A stretch of DNA of 45,769 bases from Flammeovirgaceae bacterium (GCA_021299455.1 JAJTGQ010000037.1:1-45769), one strand, 5' to 3'. Positions 25,395 to 34,489 are shown, counted from the stretch's first letter. Notes: generated by a model not told the origin, from the letters alone. Translations and numbers: made by a program.

Positions 25395-27422
25395 GTGTCA
25401 AAACGCCTGTTTTTCTTTTTTACAATCTTTCTGATTTCAGTAACTGCCTCATACGGGCAATCAAAAGTTGACAGCCTGAATACGCTCTTGAACTCCGCAA
25501 AAAATGATTCAACAAGAGTCGGCATTTTGCTTCAATTGTCCTCCGAATACCAATTCATAGAGCTTACAAAGTCAGAAGAATTAGTTGATAACGCACTAAA
25601 AATTGCAGAAGCGGAAAATTTGTTGCCTTCCAGAGCGGAGGCCTACAAAGAAAAAGCATCTATCCAAAGTGTCAAGGGAGACTATAGCAGCGCAATCAAA
25701 TATAATGACCAAGCGTTGGTATTATTTTTTCAATTAAAGGACAGCGCTGGTATTGCAAAATGCTATAACAACTTAGGTACGAATTATCACAGTCTCGGAA
25801 AATTTGATGAAGCTTACTTTTTTCATACCCAAAGCTACCGGATCGGAGATGCTATTGGCGACAAACTACAACTTGCAATTTCGCTTCATAATTTGGGCTC
25901 TGTTTTCAAAGAACTTGGTCAATATGATCGTGCTTTAGACTATTTCAAGTTATCGCTAAAGCGTAGTGAAGAAGTAAAAGATAACGAGGCACCCGCTTAC
26001 TACTATAGCGAAATCGGGGATATGTATATCAAGAAAAAGCATTATGATTCCGCTTTGAGTGCGCTAAAGCTTTCTCTTTCATTTTCACGATCAATCAAAT
26101 TGAGGATTAATGAATTGGAGCCAATAGTACTCATCAATATAGCTCGAACATACCTGTATAAAAAGGATCACAGCCTTGCGCTAAAATACTACGACAGCGC
26201 TTCGTCATTATTTAAAGTATCTGAGAATGCTTTTGTGCTGGCGAAAACCGACTTGGGTAGAGGACTCGTTTTTATGAACGAAAAGAAATACAAAGAAGCG
26301 CAATTGTTAATGGAAAAGAGTGCCGAAACAGCTCATCGACTTAATGCCTGGACGCTTGAAGTTGAATGTTACCAAGCACTTTCACGTCTTTTTGAAGAAA
26401 TGGGAGACTTGAGAAAATCATTGATCTATTACAAACGTCACCAATCTGTGGAAGACAGTTTATTCAACCAGGGTATGCAGGCCAGGATTTTCCAAGATCA
26501 GATTCGTTTTGTAACCTCTTCAAAAGAAGAACAAATCATGGCTCTTACAAAGCAAGAACACCTTAATAAAGATCAAATTAGAAAACAAGAGCTTGTCCAA
26601 AATATCTTAGTCGTCACCACTGCGCTCTGCGGTGTTTTGCTGCTGTCTGTTTATCGAAGCGGGCAGCGCAGAATAAAAATCAATAAACTACTGCTGGAAC
26701 ATCAGGACGAAATAAAAAAACGCAGTCAGGAGCTCGAGCAACTCAATCAGGTTAAGGATAAATTCTTCTCGATCATTTCACATGATCTACGTTCACCGAT
26801 CAACGCACTATCAGGAATTTTAGACCTGATGGCCAAAGACCAAATTTCTCCCACTGAATTTTCTACTCTCAATAAAGAATTGCGACTTCAATTTAATCAT
26901 ACCAAAACGCTTATCAATAATTTGCTCGACTGGACGTTGCTCCAAATGGACAAGCTAAAGATCCAAGTTGAAAAAATCGATTTACATGTTTTGGCAGATA
27001 ACAACATTAAACTGCTGAGTTCGCTTCACTATAAAGAAATCAAAATTACAAACAAAGTCGCCCCGGTTAGCTTTGCTTTAGGTGACAGCAATATGATCAA
27101 CCTCGTAGTCAGAAACTTACTGACCAACGCTATCAAATTCTCTGAGGCTGGGGACTTGATAGAAGTAGATGCAAAACTAGATGGAGAAAACTACATTGTT
27201 TCGGTGAAGGACTATGGAGTAGGCATAAGCCCAGAAGTTCAAAAAATTCTCTTTGAAAAGACAAGCGGCTATAGTACTCGGGGCACTGCCAACGAAAAGG
27301 GAACCGGCCTTGGGTTGATCCTGTGTAAAGAATTTGTGGAACGAAATGGCGGTAAAATATGGTTGGAGAGTGAACTCGGAAAAGGAAGCACGTTTTTCTT
27401 TACAATAAAAAAGGGAGCATAA
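25395..27422 (+). CDS. TPR-containing sensor histidine kinase
   Basis: 675 residues from a GTG start: a signal peptide (RLFFFFTIFLISVTASYGQ), a periplasmic TPR solenoid of about six to eight repeats (residues ~40-370, e.g. AKCYNNLGTNYHSLGKFDEAY), one membrane helix at ~400-420, a short coiled coil, HisKA with His463 in SIISHDLRSPINAL and HATPase_c with NLLTNAIKFSEAGDL and GTGLGLILCKEFVERNGG. No response regulator is adjacent, so it is an orphan kinase. This architecture is very common in Bacteroidota. Confidence 0.93.
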   Translation: MSKRLFFFFTIFLISVTASYGQSKVDSLNTLLNSAKNDSTRVGILLQLSSEYQFIELTKSEELVDNALKIAEAENLLPSRAEAYKEKASIQSVKGDYSSAIKYNDQALVLFFQLKDSAGIAKCYNNLGTNYHSLGKFDEAYFFHTQSYRIGDAIGDKLQLAISLHNLGSVFKELGQYDRALDYFKLSLKRSEEVKDNEAPAYYYSEIGDMYIKKKHYDSALSALKLSLSFSRSIKLRINELEPIVLINIARTYLYKKDHSLALKYYDSASSLFKVSENAFVLAKTDLGRGLVFMNEKKYKEAQLLMEKSAETAHRLNAWTLEVECYQALSRLFEEMGDLRKSLIYYKRHQSVEDSLFNQGMQARIFQDQIRFVTSSKEEQIMALTKQEHLNKDQIRKQELVQNILVVTTALCGVLLLSVYRSGQRRIKINKLLLEHQDEIKKRSQELEQLNQVKDKFFSIISHDLRSPINALSGILDLMAKDQISPTEFSTLNKELRLQFNHTKTLINNLLDWTLLQMDKLKIQVEKIDLHVLADNNIKLLSSLHYKEIKITNKVAPVSFALGDSNMINLVVRNLLTNAIKFSEAGDLIEVDAKLDGENYIVSVKDYGVGISPEVQKILFEKTSGYSTRGTANEKGTGLGLILCKEFVERNGGKIWLESELGKGSTFFFTIKKGA

Positions 27423-27436
27423 GCATACTCCCTTTT
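27409..27436 (+). terminator. Terminator overlapping the kinase stop codon
   Basis: AAAAGGGAG/CTCCCTTTT, 9-bp stem that includes the TAA of the TPR kinase gene. It may also terminate the converging permease gene. Confidence 0.8.
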
Positions 27437-27456
27437 CTTAAATTGGTGCTTGCTAC

Positions 27457-28719
27457 TTAATTCGCTCGAATCGCTAGTACTGGATCAAGTCTTGCTGCCA
27501 TCGCAGCGGGCACAATTCCCGCTACCAATCCAATCACGGAAGAAACGCCCAGACCTAACACAATATTTTTAACTGACAGTACCACTTGCAGACTTCCGAA
27601 AGGCGCCAGGGTTAGTAGCCAGACGAGAAACAACCCTGCTAACCCTCCAATCAAACTCAAGAAAACAGACTCGAACAAGAACTGAAAAAGAATAAAAAAG
27701 TTCTTCGCGCCCAATGATTTCTGCAATCCAATAATGCTTGTTCTTTCCTTCACGGACACAAACATAATGTTAGCAATCCCGAAGCCACCTACTAACATTG
27801 AAAATCCACCAATTACCCAGCCCGCAGTTCCTAGTACATCAAAGACGCCACTGATGGCCTTAGCCACTGCTTCGGGGCGATTCAATACAAAGTTATCTTT
27901 CTGAGTAGGCTTCAATCCACGCTTTACACGCATCGCTCCCCGCGCCTCATTTTCAAGTTCAACCAAACCGACATCATTGGTAAACCCTTTCAATCCTATA
28001 TCTGAACCGTTTTCATACCATCTACCCGTGCCGGTCTGATACAATTTTCTAAATGAATCATAAGGTATAATGCAGCTAAAATCCCGGCTAGAATTGCCAA
28101 TAAAACTTTCACCTTCTCTCTTTAACACGCCTACGATTACAAATCGAAGGTTCTTAATCTTCACATACTTGCCCACCGGATTTTCAAGTTTTGGAAATAA
28201 GGCTTGCGCAACTTCAAATCCTAAAATAACTACGCTGCGCCCACTTTCCACTTCGTCTGAAGTAAAGTATCTGCCGCGTTCCACATTGATTTCAAATAAC
28301 TTGTCATAATCCAGCGAACTTCCCGTCAGCTTGATTTTATTGATAGACGTATTGTCTCCTTTTACCGTAATCTCATCTGTGTCAGCAAAAATGGAAACGG
28401 TCTCGCCATTCTTTAGGTTTGCCTTCAAAAACCGGTATTCGTTATAGGATGGGTTTGGCCTCTTGATGTAGTCCTTCCACCAATCTCTGCTATTTCCTCC
28501 GGTAAAGGGCCATTTACCAACATAGATCACATCACTCCCTAAAAAGTTAAGACTATCCCGAATATTCTTTTCCAATGAATCGACCAGCGTGAGTACGGCA
28601 ATTATTGAAAATATCCCGATGGTAACTCCCAGAAGGGAAAGGATCGTACGTAACAAATTGGATTTGAGTGCCTTCCATGCAAATCCAAGGCTTTCCAGTA
28701 TGAGTCGAAGTGTAAGCAT
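27457..28719 (-). CDS. MacB/FtsX-type ABC transporter permease
   Basis: 420 residues: N-terminal helix (about 22-46) with LRTILSLLGVTIGIFSIIAVL, a large periplasmic MacB_PCD domain (about 50-270), and three C-terminal helices with GIANIMFVSVKERTSIIGLQKSLGAK and VLGLGVSSVIGLVAGIVPAAMAARLDPVLAIR. MacB-type proteins couple ATPase energy to periplasmic events such as export or lipoprotein handling. No ABC ATPase gene is adjacent, so its partner is encoded elsewhere. Confidence 0.92.
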   Translation of the reverse strand: MLTLRLILESLGFAWKALKSNLLRTILSLLGVTIGIFSIIAVLTLVDSLEKNIRDSLNFLGSDVIYVGKWPFTGGNSRDWWKDYIKRPNPSYNEYRFLKANLKNGETVSIFADTDEITVKGDNTSINKIKLTGSSLDYDKLFEINVERGRYFTSDEVESGRSVVILGFEVAQALFPKLENPVGKYVKIKNLRFVIVGVLKREGESFIGNSSRDFSCIIPYDSFRKLYQTGTGRWYENGSDIGLKGFTNDVGLVELENEARGAMRVKRGLKPTQKDNFVLNRPEAVAKAISGVFDVLGTAGWVIGGFSMLVGGFGIANIMFVSVKERTSIIGLQKSLGAKNFFILFQFLFESVFLSLIGGLAGLFLVWLLTLAPFGSLQVVLSVKNIVLGLGVSSVIGLVAGIVPAAMAARLDPVLAIRAN

Positions 28720-28855
28720 GCGGTTTTAACGCTGGTTTATAGGTTTTGGATTAACAAAGTTCATTTTTATTTCAAGAACCAAACAAATCATTACTTTTGC
28801 AACCTCAAATTCCAGAATCTGGAACGTACCAGGTTTATAAAAAGCCCGTAAGCTT

Positions 28856-29902
28856 ATGAAATTATCTGAATTCAAGTTCGATCTTCCCAACAGTTTAATT
28901 GCCAACCACCCAGCCGACAACAGAGACGAAGCCAGGATGATGGTGTTACACCGTAGCACTGGAAAAATTGAGCATAAAATTTTCAAAGACATTGTCAACT
29001 ATTTTGATGACGGTGACGTGATGGTGGCCAACGATACGCTTGTTTTCCCCGCACGTTTGTATGGAAGAAAAGAAAAAACAGGTGCAAAGATCGAAGTATT
29101 CCTGCTTAGAGAATTGAACGCTGAGATGCATTTGTGGGATGTACTGGTAGACCCTGCACGCAAAATCCGGGTGGGCAATAAACTTTATTTTGGCGATGGT
29201 GACCTGGTGGCAGAAGTAATTGACAATACAACCTCTCGTGGACGTACCATTCGCTTCCTTTTTGATGGTGACTCTGTAGCTTTCGACAAAATCGTTGAGA
29301 CGCTTGGAGAAACCCCGCTTCCCAAATATATCAAGCGCAAAGTTGAGCCTGCGGATAAAGAACGTTTTCAAACCATTTTCGCAAAAAATAAAGGAGCTGT
29401 ATCAGCACCCACTGCTGGCATGCATTTTACCAAGCAACTGGTTAAACGCTTGCAGCTAAAAGGAGTTGACATGGCGTATATCACCATGCATATCGGGTTA
29501 GGTACTTTCCGTGCTGTCGATGTGGAAGATCTCACAAAACACAAAATGGATTCTGAGAATTTCATTGTGGGTACTGAGTCGGTGAAAATAGTGAATCAGG
29601 CATTGGATAACAAAAACAAAGTTTGCGCTATTGGAACAACCACTATGCGCACGCTAGAGTCGGCTGTTTCAGCTGGAAATCGTTTAAAAGAGCGCGAGGG
29701 CTGGACGGACAAATTCATTTTCCCACCCTACGAGTTTAAAATTTGCAGCGCGTTGGTGACTAACTTCCATCAGCCAGAGTCGACATTGCTAATGATGGCT
29801 GCCGCTTTTGGTGGTTTTGATTTAGTGATGAAAGCCTATGAAACTGCCAAAAAAGAAAAGTACAAGTTTTTAACCTATGGCGATGCCATGCTGATCGTTT
29901 AG
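28856..29902 (+). CDS. queA: S-adenosylmethionine:tRNA ribosyltransferase-isomerase
   Basis: Adds the epoxycyclopentane ring from SAM to 7-aminomethyl-7-deazaguanine in tRNA (queuosine pathway). 348 residues: [52 protein letters not shown] and [22 protein letters not shown] -7 element lies at 28792-28799. A terminator follows. Confidence 0.96.
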   Translation: MKLSEFKFDLPNSLIANHPADNRDEARMMVLHRSTGKIEHKIFKDIVNYFDDGDVMVANDTLVFPARLYGRKEKTGAKIEVFLLRELNAEMHLWDVLVDPARKIRVGNKLYFGDGDLVAEVIDNTTSRGRTIRFLFDGDSVAFDKIVETLGETPLPKYIKRKVEPADKERFQTIFAKNKGAVSAPTAGMHFTKQLVKRLQLKGVDMAYITMHIGLGTFRAVDVEDLTKHKMDSENFIVGTESVKIVNQALDNKNKVCAIGTTTMRTLESAVSAGNRLKEREGWTDKFIFPPYEFKICSALVTNFHQPESTLLMMAAAFGGFDLVMKAYETAKKEKYKFLTYGDAMLIV

Positions 29903-29924
29903 GATCAACATAAAAAATAAACAG

Positions 29925-29960
29925 AAGCAGTTGGCAGTCAAAAGGCCAACTGCTTTTTTA
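29925..29960. terminator. Terminator between queA and the small membrane protein
   Basis: AAGCAGTTGGC/GCCAACTGCTT, 11-bp perfect stem with a 9-nt loop followed by T6. Confidence 0.9.
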
Positions 29961-29964
29961 TGAG

Positions 29965-30216
29965 CTATTGCTGATTCTGCGTTTTAATAAGATAGACAAA
30001 CAGGGAAAGAGCAATCGGATAAATCAAGGTGTAGCCAATGGTAGGTTTGATAAATCCAAGCAACAACGTAGCGGGCAATAGCAATAAAAAAATACCCCCT
30101 CCAATAATCAGCCCTTTTCGTGGCACGTTCGATCGGTAAATCTGGAGAAGCCGGTAAACTAAAAAAGTAATGATAGCTGCATTAAAGGCGAGCAAAATAA
30201 TTCGAAGGAACAACAT
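29965..30216 (-). CDS. Small membrane protein, 83 aa
   Basis: Three predicted helices (about 2-22, 36-56 and 60-77) separated by a basic loop YRSNVPRKG. No family is recognised. It is divergent from ispD, with 77 nt between the two starts. Confidence 0.6.
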   Translation of the reverse strand: MLFLRIILLAFNAAIITFLVYRLLQIYRSNVPRKGLIIGGGIFLLLLPATLLLGFIKPTIGYTLIYPIALSLFVYLIKTQNQQ

Positions 30217-30293
30217 GGTCTTAGAATTTACTGTTAAAACTAAACAAGCTATTGGATTTTTCTACCTTCGTTGCTGGCAAATTACCTGACATC

Positions 30294-30968
30294 TTGAAAC
30301 TTACAGAACACGCTCTTATTGTTGCCGGAGGCAAAGGTACACGAATAAAAAGTGTGCTCCCCAAACAGTTTATTGAACTTGCCGGCAAGCCCATTTTACT
30401 ACATACACTCGAGGCATTTATTCGCTATTCTCCTACTATCCGGATCGTATTAGTACTGCCCGAAGATGATTTTGATATTTGGAGAGATATCAGCAAAAAA
30501 TTTGAATTCAATTATCCAGTCACCTTACAAAAAGGGGGTGAAACGCGTTTTCAATCGGTTAAGAACGGGCTGCAGAATATAGCGGAGGGTTTAGTTGCTA
30601 TACACGATGGTGTGCGGCCGCTGGTGAGTGAAGACATCATTGGTGCTTCCTTTCGATTGGCCGCGATACACAAATGTGCCATTGCTGCCGTGAGGCTTAA
30701 AGAATCTATTCGCATGACCGACCAGGATAATACCAAGGCAGTAGACCGGTCTCGTTTTCGTTTGATTCAAACACCGCAAACATTTCTGGTTGACCTGATT
30801 AAAAATGCCTACCAGCAAAAGGAAGACAATAGTTTCACAGACGATGCCAGCGTAGCTGAGCGTGCAGGCAATATCATATCATTGTTTGAAGGCAGCTATG
30901 AAAATATAAAAATCACAACGCAAGAAGATTTGATCGTGGCGAAGGCGCTGATGGAGGGGAGAGGTTAG
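30294..30968 (+). CDS. ispD: 2-C-methyl-D-erythritol 4-phosphate cytidylyltransferase
   Basis: Isoprenoid pathway step before IspE. From the TTG at 30294 it has 224 residues, the usual length; a TTG at 30252 would add 14 but overlaps a promoter-like TACCTTCG. Motifs: ALIVAGGKGTRIKSVLPKQF, IAIHDGVRPLVS-like VAIHDGVRPLV, RLIQTPQTF, FTDDASVAE and KITTQEDL. The last ~20 codons are duplicated at 31642-31713 beyond a toxin-antitoxin pair, so the present 3' end is a replacement. Confidence 0.94.
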   Translation: MKLTEHALIVAGGKGTRIKSVLPKQFIELAGKPILLHTLEAFIRYSPTIRIVLVLPEDDFDIWRDISKKFEFNYPVTLQKGGETRFQSVKNGLQNIAEGLVAIHDGVRPLVSEDIIGASFRLAAIHKCAIAAVRLKESIRMTDQDNTKAVDRSRFRLIQTPQTFLVDLIKNAYQQKEDNSFTDDASVAERAGNIISLFEGSYENIKITTQEDLIVAKALMEGRG

Positions 30969-31009
30969 AATTGCAATGTAACCTCGATATAGAGTATAAA
31001 AATTACTTA

Positions 31010-31023
31010 CTATCTTTGGATAG
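31010..31023 (+). promoter_or_regulatory. Promoter -7 box inside a palindrome, antitoxin operator candidate
   Basis: TATCTTTG (31011-31018) matches the Bacteroidota -7 consensus exactly. It is part of the inverted repeat CTATC-TTTG-GATAG (31010-31023), placing a candidate operator directly on the promoter, as expected for an autoregulated toxin-antitoxin operon. No clear -33 box is seen. Confidence 0.45.
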
Positions 31024-31051
31024 CAGCATTAAAAAAGTTACTTCGATAACA

Positions 31052-31282
31052 ATGAAACTACAAGTATTAGAAGATAGCAAAGGCAAGCAAACAGGTGTTT
31101 TTGTGCCAATAGAAGATTGGACATTGATTAAAAACAGTTATCCTGATATTGAAACCCTTGACCAGGATTTACCGCAATGGGAAAAGGATTTAATAGATAA
31201 AAGGTTGGAAGCCATTCAAAAAAATCCTCAACGTCTACGACCCATTAGCGAACTATTGGACGAACTAAACCGTAAGGTTTAA
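31052..31282 (+). CDS. Antitoxin of a RelE/ParE-type module
   Basis: 76 residues from the ATG at 31052 (MKLQVLEDSKGKQTGVFVPIEDW). An upstream in-frame start at 30971 would add 27 residues but would include the promoter and operator. The C-terminal half LPQWEKDLIDKRLEAIQKNPQRLRPISELLDEL resembles the short helical antitoxins that precede ParE-like toxins. Its stop overlaps the start of the toxin gene. The family is judged from pattern and position. Confidence 0.75.
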   Translation: MKLQVLEDSKGKQTGVFVPIEDWTLIKNSYPDIETLDQDLPQWEKDLIDKRLEAIQKNPQRLRPISELLDELNRKV

Positions 31283-31593
31283 TGGCTTACCAGCTTTTGT
31301 ATTTCGATGAAGTACTAACTGATATACAGGAAGCAAAAGCATGGTACAAAGAAAAAAGAGACGGACTAGAAGATGAATTTGCTTTAGCCGTAGAAACAGC
31401 GTTAGAAAGAATATTGAAAATGCCAACAGGCTACTCAATTCGGTATAAAAATATTCGTATCATTCATACAAAGGTATTTCCTTATAACGTTCATTATTTT
31501 GTTAATGAAGCAGAGAAAAAGATAGCAATAACTGCTATTGTCCATAATAAAAGAAACCTCGATGTAGTTCGAAATAGGATTTCGCAGTACTAA
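31282..31593 (+). CDS. RelE/ParE-family toxin
   Basis: 103 residues with the usual fold pattern: FDEVLTDIQEAKAWYKEKRDGLEDEFALAVETALERILKMP, then RYKNIRIIHTKVFPYNVHYFVNEAEKKIAITAIVHNKRNL. This matches ParE/RelE-like proteins (AxxWYxxxxxGLGxxFlxxve...r...fPy.iyY.v....i.i.aV.H..r.p). The target (gyrase or ribosome) cannot be told. It overlaps the antitoxin gene and is followed by a displaced ispD 3' end. Confidence 0.85.
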   Translation: MAYQLLYFDEVLTDIQEAKAWYKEKRDGLEDEFALAVETALERILKMPTGYSIRYKNIRIIHTKVFPYNVHYFVNEAEKKIAITAIVHNKRNLDVVRNRISQY

Positions 31594-31638
31594 AATCACC
31601 CCTGCTCTTGTTCGTGGAGACACAAAACCTGACTTTAG

Positions 31639-31713
31639 CGTTATGAAAACATTAAAATCACAACGCAAGAAGATTTGATTGTAGCGAAAGCGTTGATGGA
31701 TGCGCAGGCTTAG
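31639..31713 (+). pseudogene. Displaced 3' end of ispD
   Basis: Encodes YENIKITTQEDLIVAKALM then DAQA and a stop, against YENIKITTQEDLIVAKALM then EGRG in ispD. Over the 59-nt core there are six differences, all at synonymous third (or first Leu) positions. It has no start and is not expressed as a protein. It marks the far edge of the inserted toxin-antitoxin cassette. Confidence 0.85.
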
Positions 31714-31772
31714 TCTTTAGGAGTAGTAAATAGATTTTTAACGTATCTATCTTGAACAATGCTCTCTAAAAT

Positions 31773-31798
31773 AAAAAAAGCCCCGACCAGCAGGGCTT
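31773..31798 (-). terminator. Terminator of the DUF2795 gene
   Basis: AAGCCC/GGGCTT stem with a 9-nt loop, followed on the minus strand by T7. Confidence 0.75.
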
Positions 31799-31834
31799 CA
31801 TTCTAAATTCTGAATTCGATATTCTAACTACTTC

Positions 31835-32056
31835 TCAATACTCGTCCTCGTTAAAGAAAAAGTCTTCTTTGGTGGGATAATCCGGCCAAATCTCTTCAAT
31901 ACTCTCGTAAGGCTGGCCATCGTCTTCTAATTCTTGCAAATTTTCTACGACTTCAAGCGGTGCGCCCGAGCGAATAGAAAAATCAATCAATTCATCTTTG
32001 GTGGCAGGCCATGGAGCATCTTCCAGATACGAAGCCAATTCAAGTGTCCAATACAT
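31835..32056 (-). CDS. DUF2795 domain protein, 73 aa
   Basis: An acidic small protein matching DUF2795: DAPWPATKDELIDFSIRSGAPLEVVENLQEL, then SIEEIWPDYPTKEDFFFNEDEY. This family is near-universal and very conserved in Bacteroidota but has no established function. It is monocistronic, with its own terminator. Confidence 0.9.
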   Translation of the reverse strand: MYWTLELASYLEDAPWPATKDELIDFSIRSGAPLEVVENLQELEDDGQPYESIEEIWPDYPTKEDFFFNEDEY

Positions 32057-32239
32057 AATGTGTTCCCCCTTTAATTTTCCGCAAAAATAGAATTAATTAG
32101 ATCATTGACAAGAATCAACGGTCGATAGTTATTGATTCATAAAAGTAACCAAGTCGAAGCTCACATACATTAAAAGCAAACAATGGACTATTGAGGTAAA
32201 AAAGCCATATTTGCCGTTCAAAAACCTTTCTTTTATCCC

Positions 32240-33922
32240 ATGGCAGACGAAAAAATAATTTTCTCGATGGCAGGCGTAAGCAAGATTTACCCGCCACAAA
32301 AGCAAGTTTTAAAAAATATCTACCTCGGCTTTTACTACGGTGCCAAAATTGGTGTACTCGGTTTGAACGGGTCAGGAAAGTCTTCTTTGCTGCGAATCAT
32401 AGCGGGTATCGATAAGGAGTTTCAAGGTGAAGTTGTTTCAGATTTAAGTTTCAGCGTAGGACTGTTAGAGCAAGAACCTCAACTAGATAAATCAAAAACC
32501 GTACGCGAGGTTGTGGAAGAAGGCGTAAAAGAAACAGTTGCTTTGTTGAAAGAGTTTGAAGCCATCAACGAAAAATTTGCTGACCCGGAAATATTGGAAA
32601 ATCCCGATAAGATGGACAAACTCATAGCCAGACAAGCAGAGGTGCAAGACAAACTAGATGCTGTGGATGCCTGGAGTTTGGATGCCAAGCTGGATCGAGC
32701 CATGGACGCTTTGCGTTGCCCTCCTTCAGATGCAAAAATCGAAGTCTTATCGGGAGGGGAAAAAAGACGAGTGGCTCTATGCCGACTATTGCTGCAAGAA
32801 CCAGATGTTTTATTGCTCGATGAGCCCACCAACCACCTTGATGCTGAATCGGTGTATTGGCTAGAGCAACACCTTAAACAATACAAGGGAACCGTGATTG
32901 CTGTAACGCACGATCGTTACTTCTTAGACAATGTAGCGGGCTGGATATTGGAACTAGATCGTGGTGAAGGTATACCATGGAAGGGAAACTATTCTAGCTG
33001 GCTAGACCAAAAACAAAAGCGGTTAGCGCAAGAAGAAAAATCTGAATCAAAAAGACAAAAAGCGCTGGAGCGTGAGTTGGAGTGGGTTCGGATGAATCCC
33101 AAAGGTCGACATGCAAAAGGAAAGGCACGTTTGAGCAATTATGAAAAGCTAATCAGCGAGGATGCACGAGAAAAAGAAGAAAAATTAGAACTGTTTATCC
33201 CTCCAGGCCCACGACTTGGCAATAAAGTGATTGAAGCCAATGGAGTTTCAAAGGCATATGGAGATAAGTTACTCTATGAAAACTTAACATTTACACTACC
33301 TCCAGCGGGAATTGTTGGAATCATTGGGCCCAATGGCGCAGGTAAAACAACTTTATTCAAAATGATCACCGGTGCCGAAAAACCTGACTCTGGAACATTT
33401 GCGGTAGGTGAGACAGTGAAGTTCGCGTATGTAGACCAGGAGCATGATGATCTAAAGCCAGAGGATACAGTTTTCCAGGCAATCACTGGTGGTGGTGATT
33501 TGCTGATGGTGGGCGGTAAGGAAATAAATTCACGCGCCTATGTGAGCAAGTTCAACTTTAGTGGAACGGACCAATCGAAAAAAGTAAAAGAACTATCAGG
33601 GGGTATGCGTAACCGCGCCCATTTAGCTATCGCATTAAAGCAGGGAGGAAATCTTTTGCTACTCGATGAGCCAACAAACGATTTGGATATTAATACGCTT
33701 CGTTCGTTAGAAGAAGCGTTAGAAAATTTTGGTGGCTGTGCTGTAATCATTTCTCACGATCGTTGGTTTTTGGATCGAGTATGTACACACATCTTAGCCT
33801 TTGAAGGCGACTCGCAGGTATTCTGGTACGAGGGTACCTTCAGCGAATACGAAGAGAACAAGCGGAAACGTTTAGGAGATGAGCAGCCGAAGAGGATTAA
33901 GTATAAGAAGCTTGTTAAGTAA
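32240..33922 (+). CDS. ettA: Energy-dependent translational throttle protein EttA
   Basis: ABC-F protein that binds the ribosomal E site and gates the first elongation cycle by ATP/ADP ratio. 560 residues with two ABC domains: Walker A GLNGSGKSS and GPNGAGKTT, signatures LSGGEKRRVALCR and LSGGMRNRAHLA, Walker B LLLDEPTNHLD and LLLDEPTNDLD. The EttA-type arm (KSKTVREVVEEG region), the linker RQKALERELEWVRMNPKGRHAKGKAR and the C-terminal RRIKYKK-like tail support EttA over other ABC-F members. Confidence 0.95.
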   Translation: MADEKIIFSMAGVSKIYPPQKQVLKNIYLGFYYGAKIGVLGLNGSGKSSLLRIIAGIDKEFQGEVVSDLSFSVGLLEQEPQLDKSKTVREVVEEGVKETVALLKEFEAINEKFADPEILENPDKMDKLIARQAEVQDKLDAVDAWSLDAKLDRAMDALRCPPSDAKIEVLSGGEKRRVALCRLLLQEPDVLLLDEPTNHLDAESVYWLEQHLKQYKGTVIAVTHDRYFLDNVAGWILELDRGEGIPWKGNYSSWLDQKQKRLAQEEKSESKRQKALERELEWVRMNPKGRHAKGKARLSNYEKLISEDAREKEEKLELFIPPGPRLGNKVIEANGVSKAYGDKLLYENLTFTLPPAGIVGIIGPNGAGKTTLFKMITGAEKPDSGTFAVGETVKFAYVDQEHDDLKPEDTVFQAITGGGDLLMVGGKEINSRAYVSKFNFSGTDQSKKVKELSGGMRNRAHLAIALKQGGNLLLLDEPTNDLDINTLRSLEEALENFGGCAVIISHDRWFLDRVCTHILAFEGDSQVFWYEGTFSEYEENKRKRLGDEQPKRIKYKKLVK

Positions 33923-34077
33923 TTTGAAAATTTGAAAATGAGTTAATTTGAAGATTTAAGCACAGTACCGAGCGGCAGGCCTAATTTTTCTGATACTTGT
34001 TGTTTACTTTATTTTCAAAGAGCTGGCTTAAATGCCTTTTTAAGCATGTATTTTGTCAACAAAACTTAGCTCGACAT

Positions 34078-34109
34078 TTTGATAATTAAACCCCAAAGGC
34101 TTACTTTTG
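34078..34109 (+). promoter_or_regulatory. Promoter of tRNA-Asn
   Basis: TTTG (34078-34081), 20 nt, TACTTTTG (34102-34109), ending 10 nt before the mature tRNA 5' end. Exact -33 and -7 consensus boxes. Confidence 0.65.
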
Positions 34110-34119
34110 CCATCCAAAT

Positions 34120-34193
34120 TCTTCCTTAGCTCAGCTGGTTAGAGCATCTGACTGTTAATCAGAGGGTCCCTGGTTCAAGTCCAGGAGGGAGAG
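34120..34193 (+). tRNA. tRNA-Asn (anticodon GTT)
   Basis: 74 nt. Acceptor TCTTCCT pairs with AGGGAGA, the D-arm begins GCTCAGCTGGTTAGAGC, the anticodon stem is TCTGA/TCAGA with loop CTGTTAA (anticodon GTT at 34154-34156), and the T-arm is CCTGG-TTCAAGT-CCAGG. CCA is not encoded. The last 31 nt plus 5 bp downstream are repeated exactly at 34504-34539, beyond a GIY-YIG gene. Confidence 0.95.
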
Positions 34194-34198
34194 CAAAA
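34163..34198 (+). repeat. Direct repeat copy 1 (tRNA-Asn 3' end)
   Basis: 36 bp identical to 34504-34539. It covers the 3' part of the anticodon arm, variable loop, T-arm and acceptor, plus the following bases. This is the att-site-like copy that stays part of the working tRNA gene. Confidence 0.85.
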
Positions 34199-34222
34199 CA
34201 AACGAAAATAAATGGGTCCTCC

Positions 34223-34489
34223 GTGATCCATTTTTTTATGCCTTTTTCAGTATACGTAATAAAAAGTGTCACCACTGGTAAGCTTTACACTGGGCAGACA
34301 CAGCAATTGGACAAAAGGCTTTTGCAACACAACGATGGCTCAAGTCCATTTACCAAGAACCGGGGACCGTGGGTATTGATTTATGAAGAAAACTTCGCAA
34401 CCCGCGCTGAGGCAATGGCAAGAGAGAAGTTTCTAAAAACAGGAAAAGGCCGTGAATTTTTGAAAAGCAAAATTGGCCAGAGCAACTGA
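34223..34489 (+). CDS. Small GIY-YIG nuclease
   Basis: A single-domain GIY-YIG protein of 88 residues, or about 83 from the ATG that begins MPFSVYVIKS. The YVIKSVTTGKLYTGQT strand pair replaces GIY and YIG with the usual YVI / LYTG variants; LDKRLLQHNDG (with Arg) and the catalytic-type Glu in LIYEENFATRAEAMAREKFLK follow, ending GKGREFLK. This is the UPF0213/UvrC-N-like group that includes many selfish homing nucleases. It lies between two perfect copies of the tRNA-Asn 3' end. The start could be 34223 or 34238. Confidence 0.85.
   Translation: MIHFFMPFSVYVIKSVTTGKLYTGQTQQLDKRLLQHNDGSSPFTKNRGPWVLIYEENFATRAEAMAREKFLKTGKGREFLKSKIGQSN

Noticed and set aside
28726-28998. Minus-strand 90-codon frame across the queA start
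   Set aside because: Antisense to a well-supported gene and its promoter; no motif.
33923-34077. Gene or regulatory RNA between ettA and tRNA-Asn
   Set aside because: Only AATTTGAAAATTTG-type simple repeats and unstructured DNA were seen; no frame or convincing hairpin.
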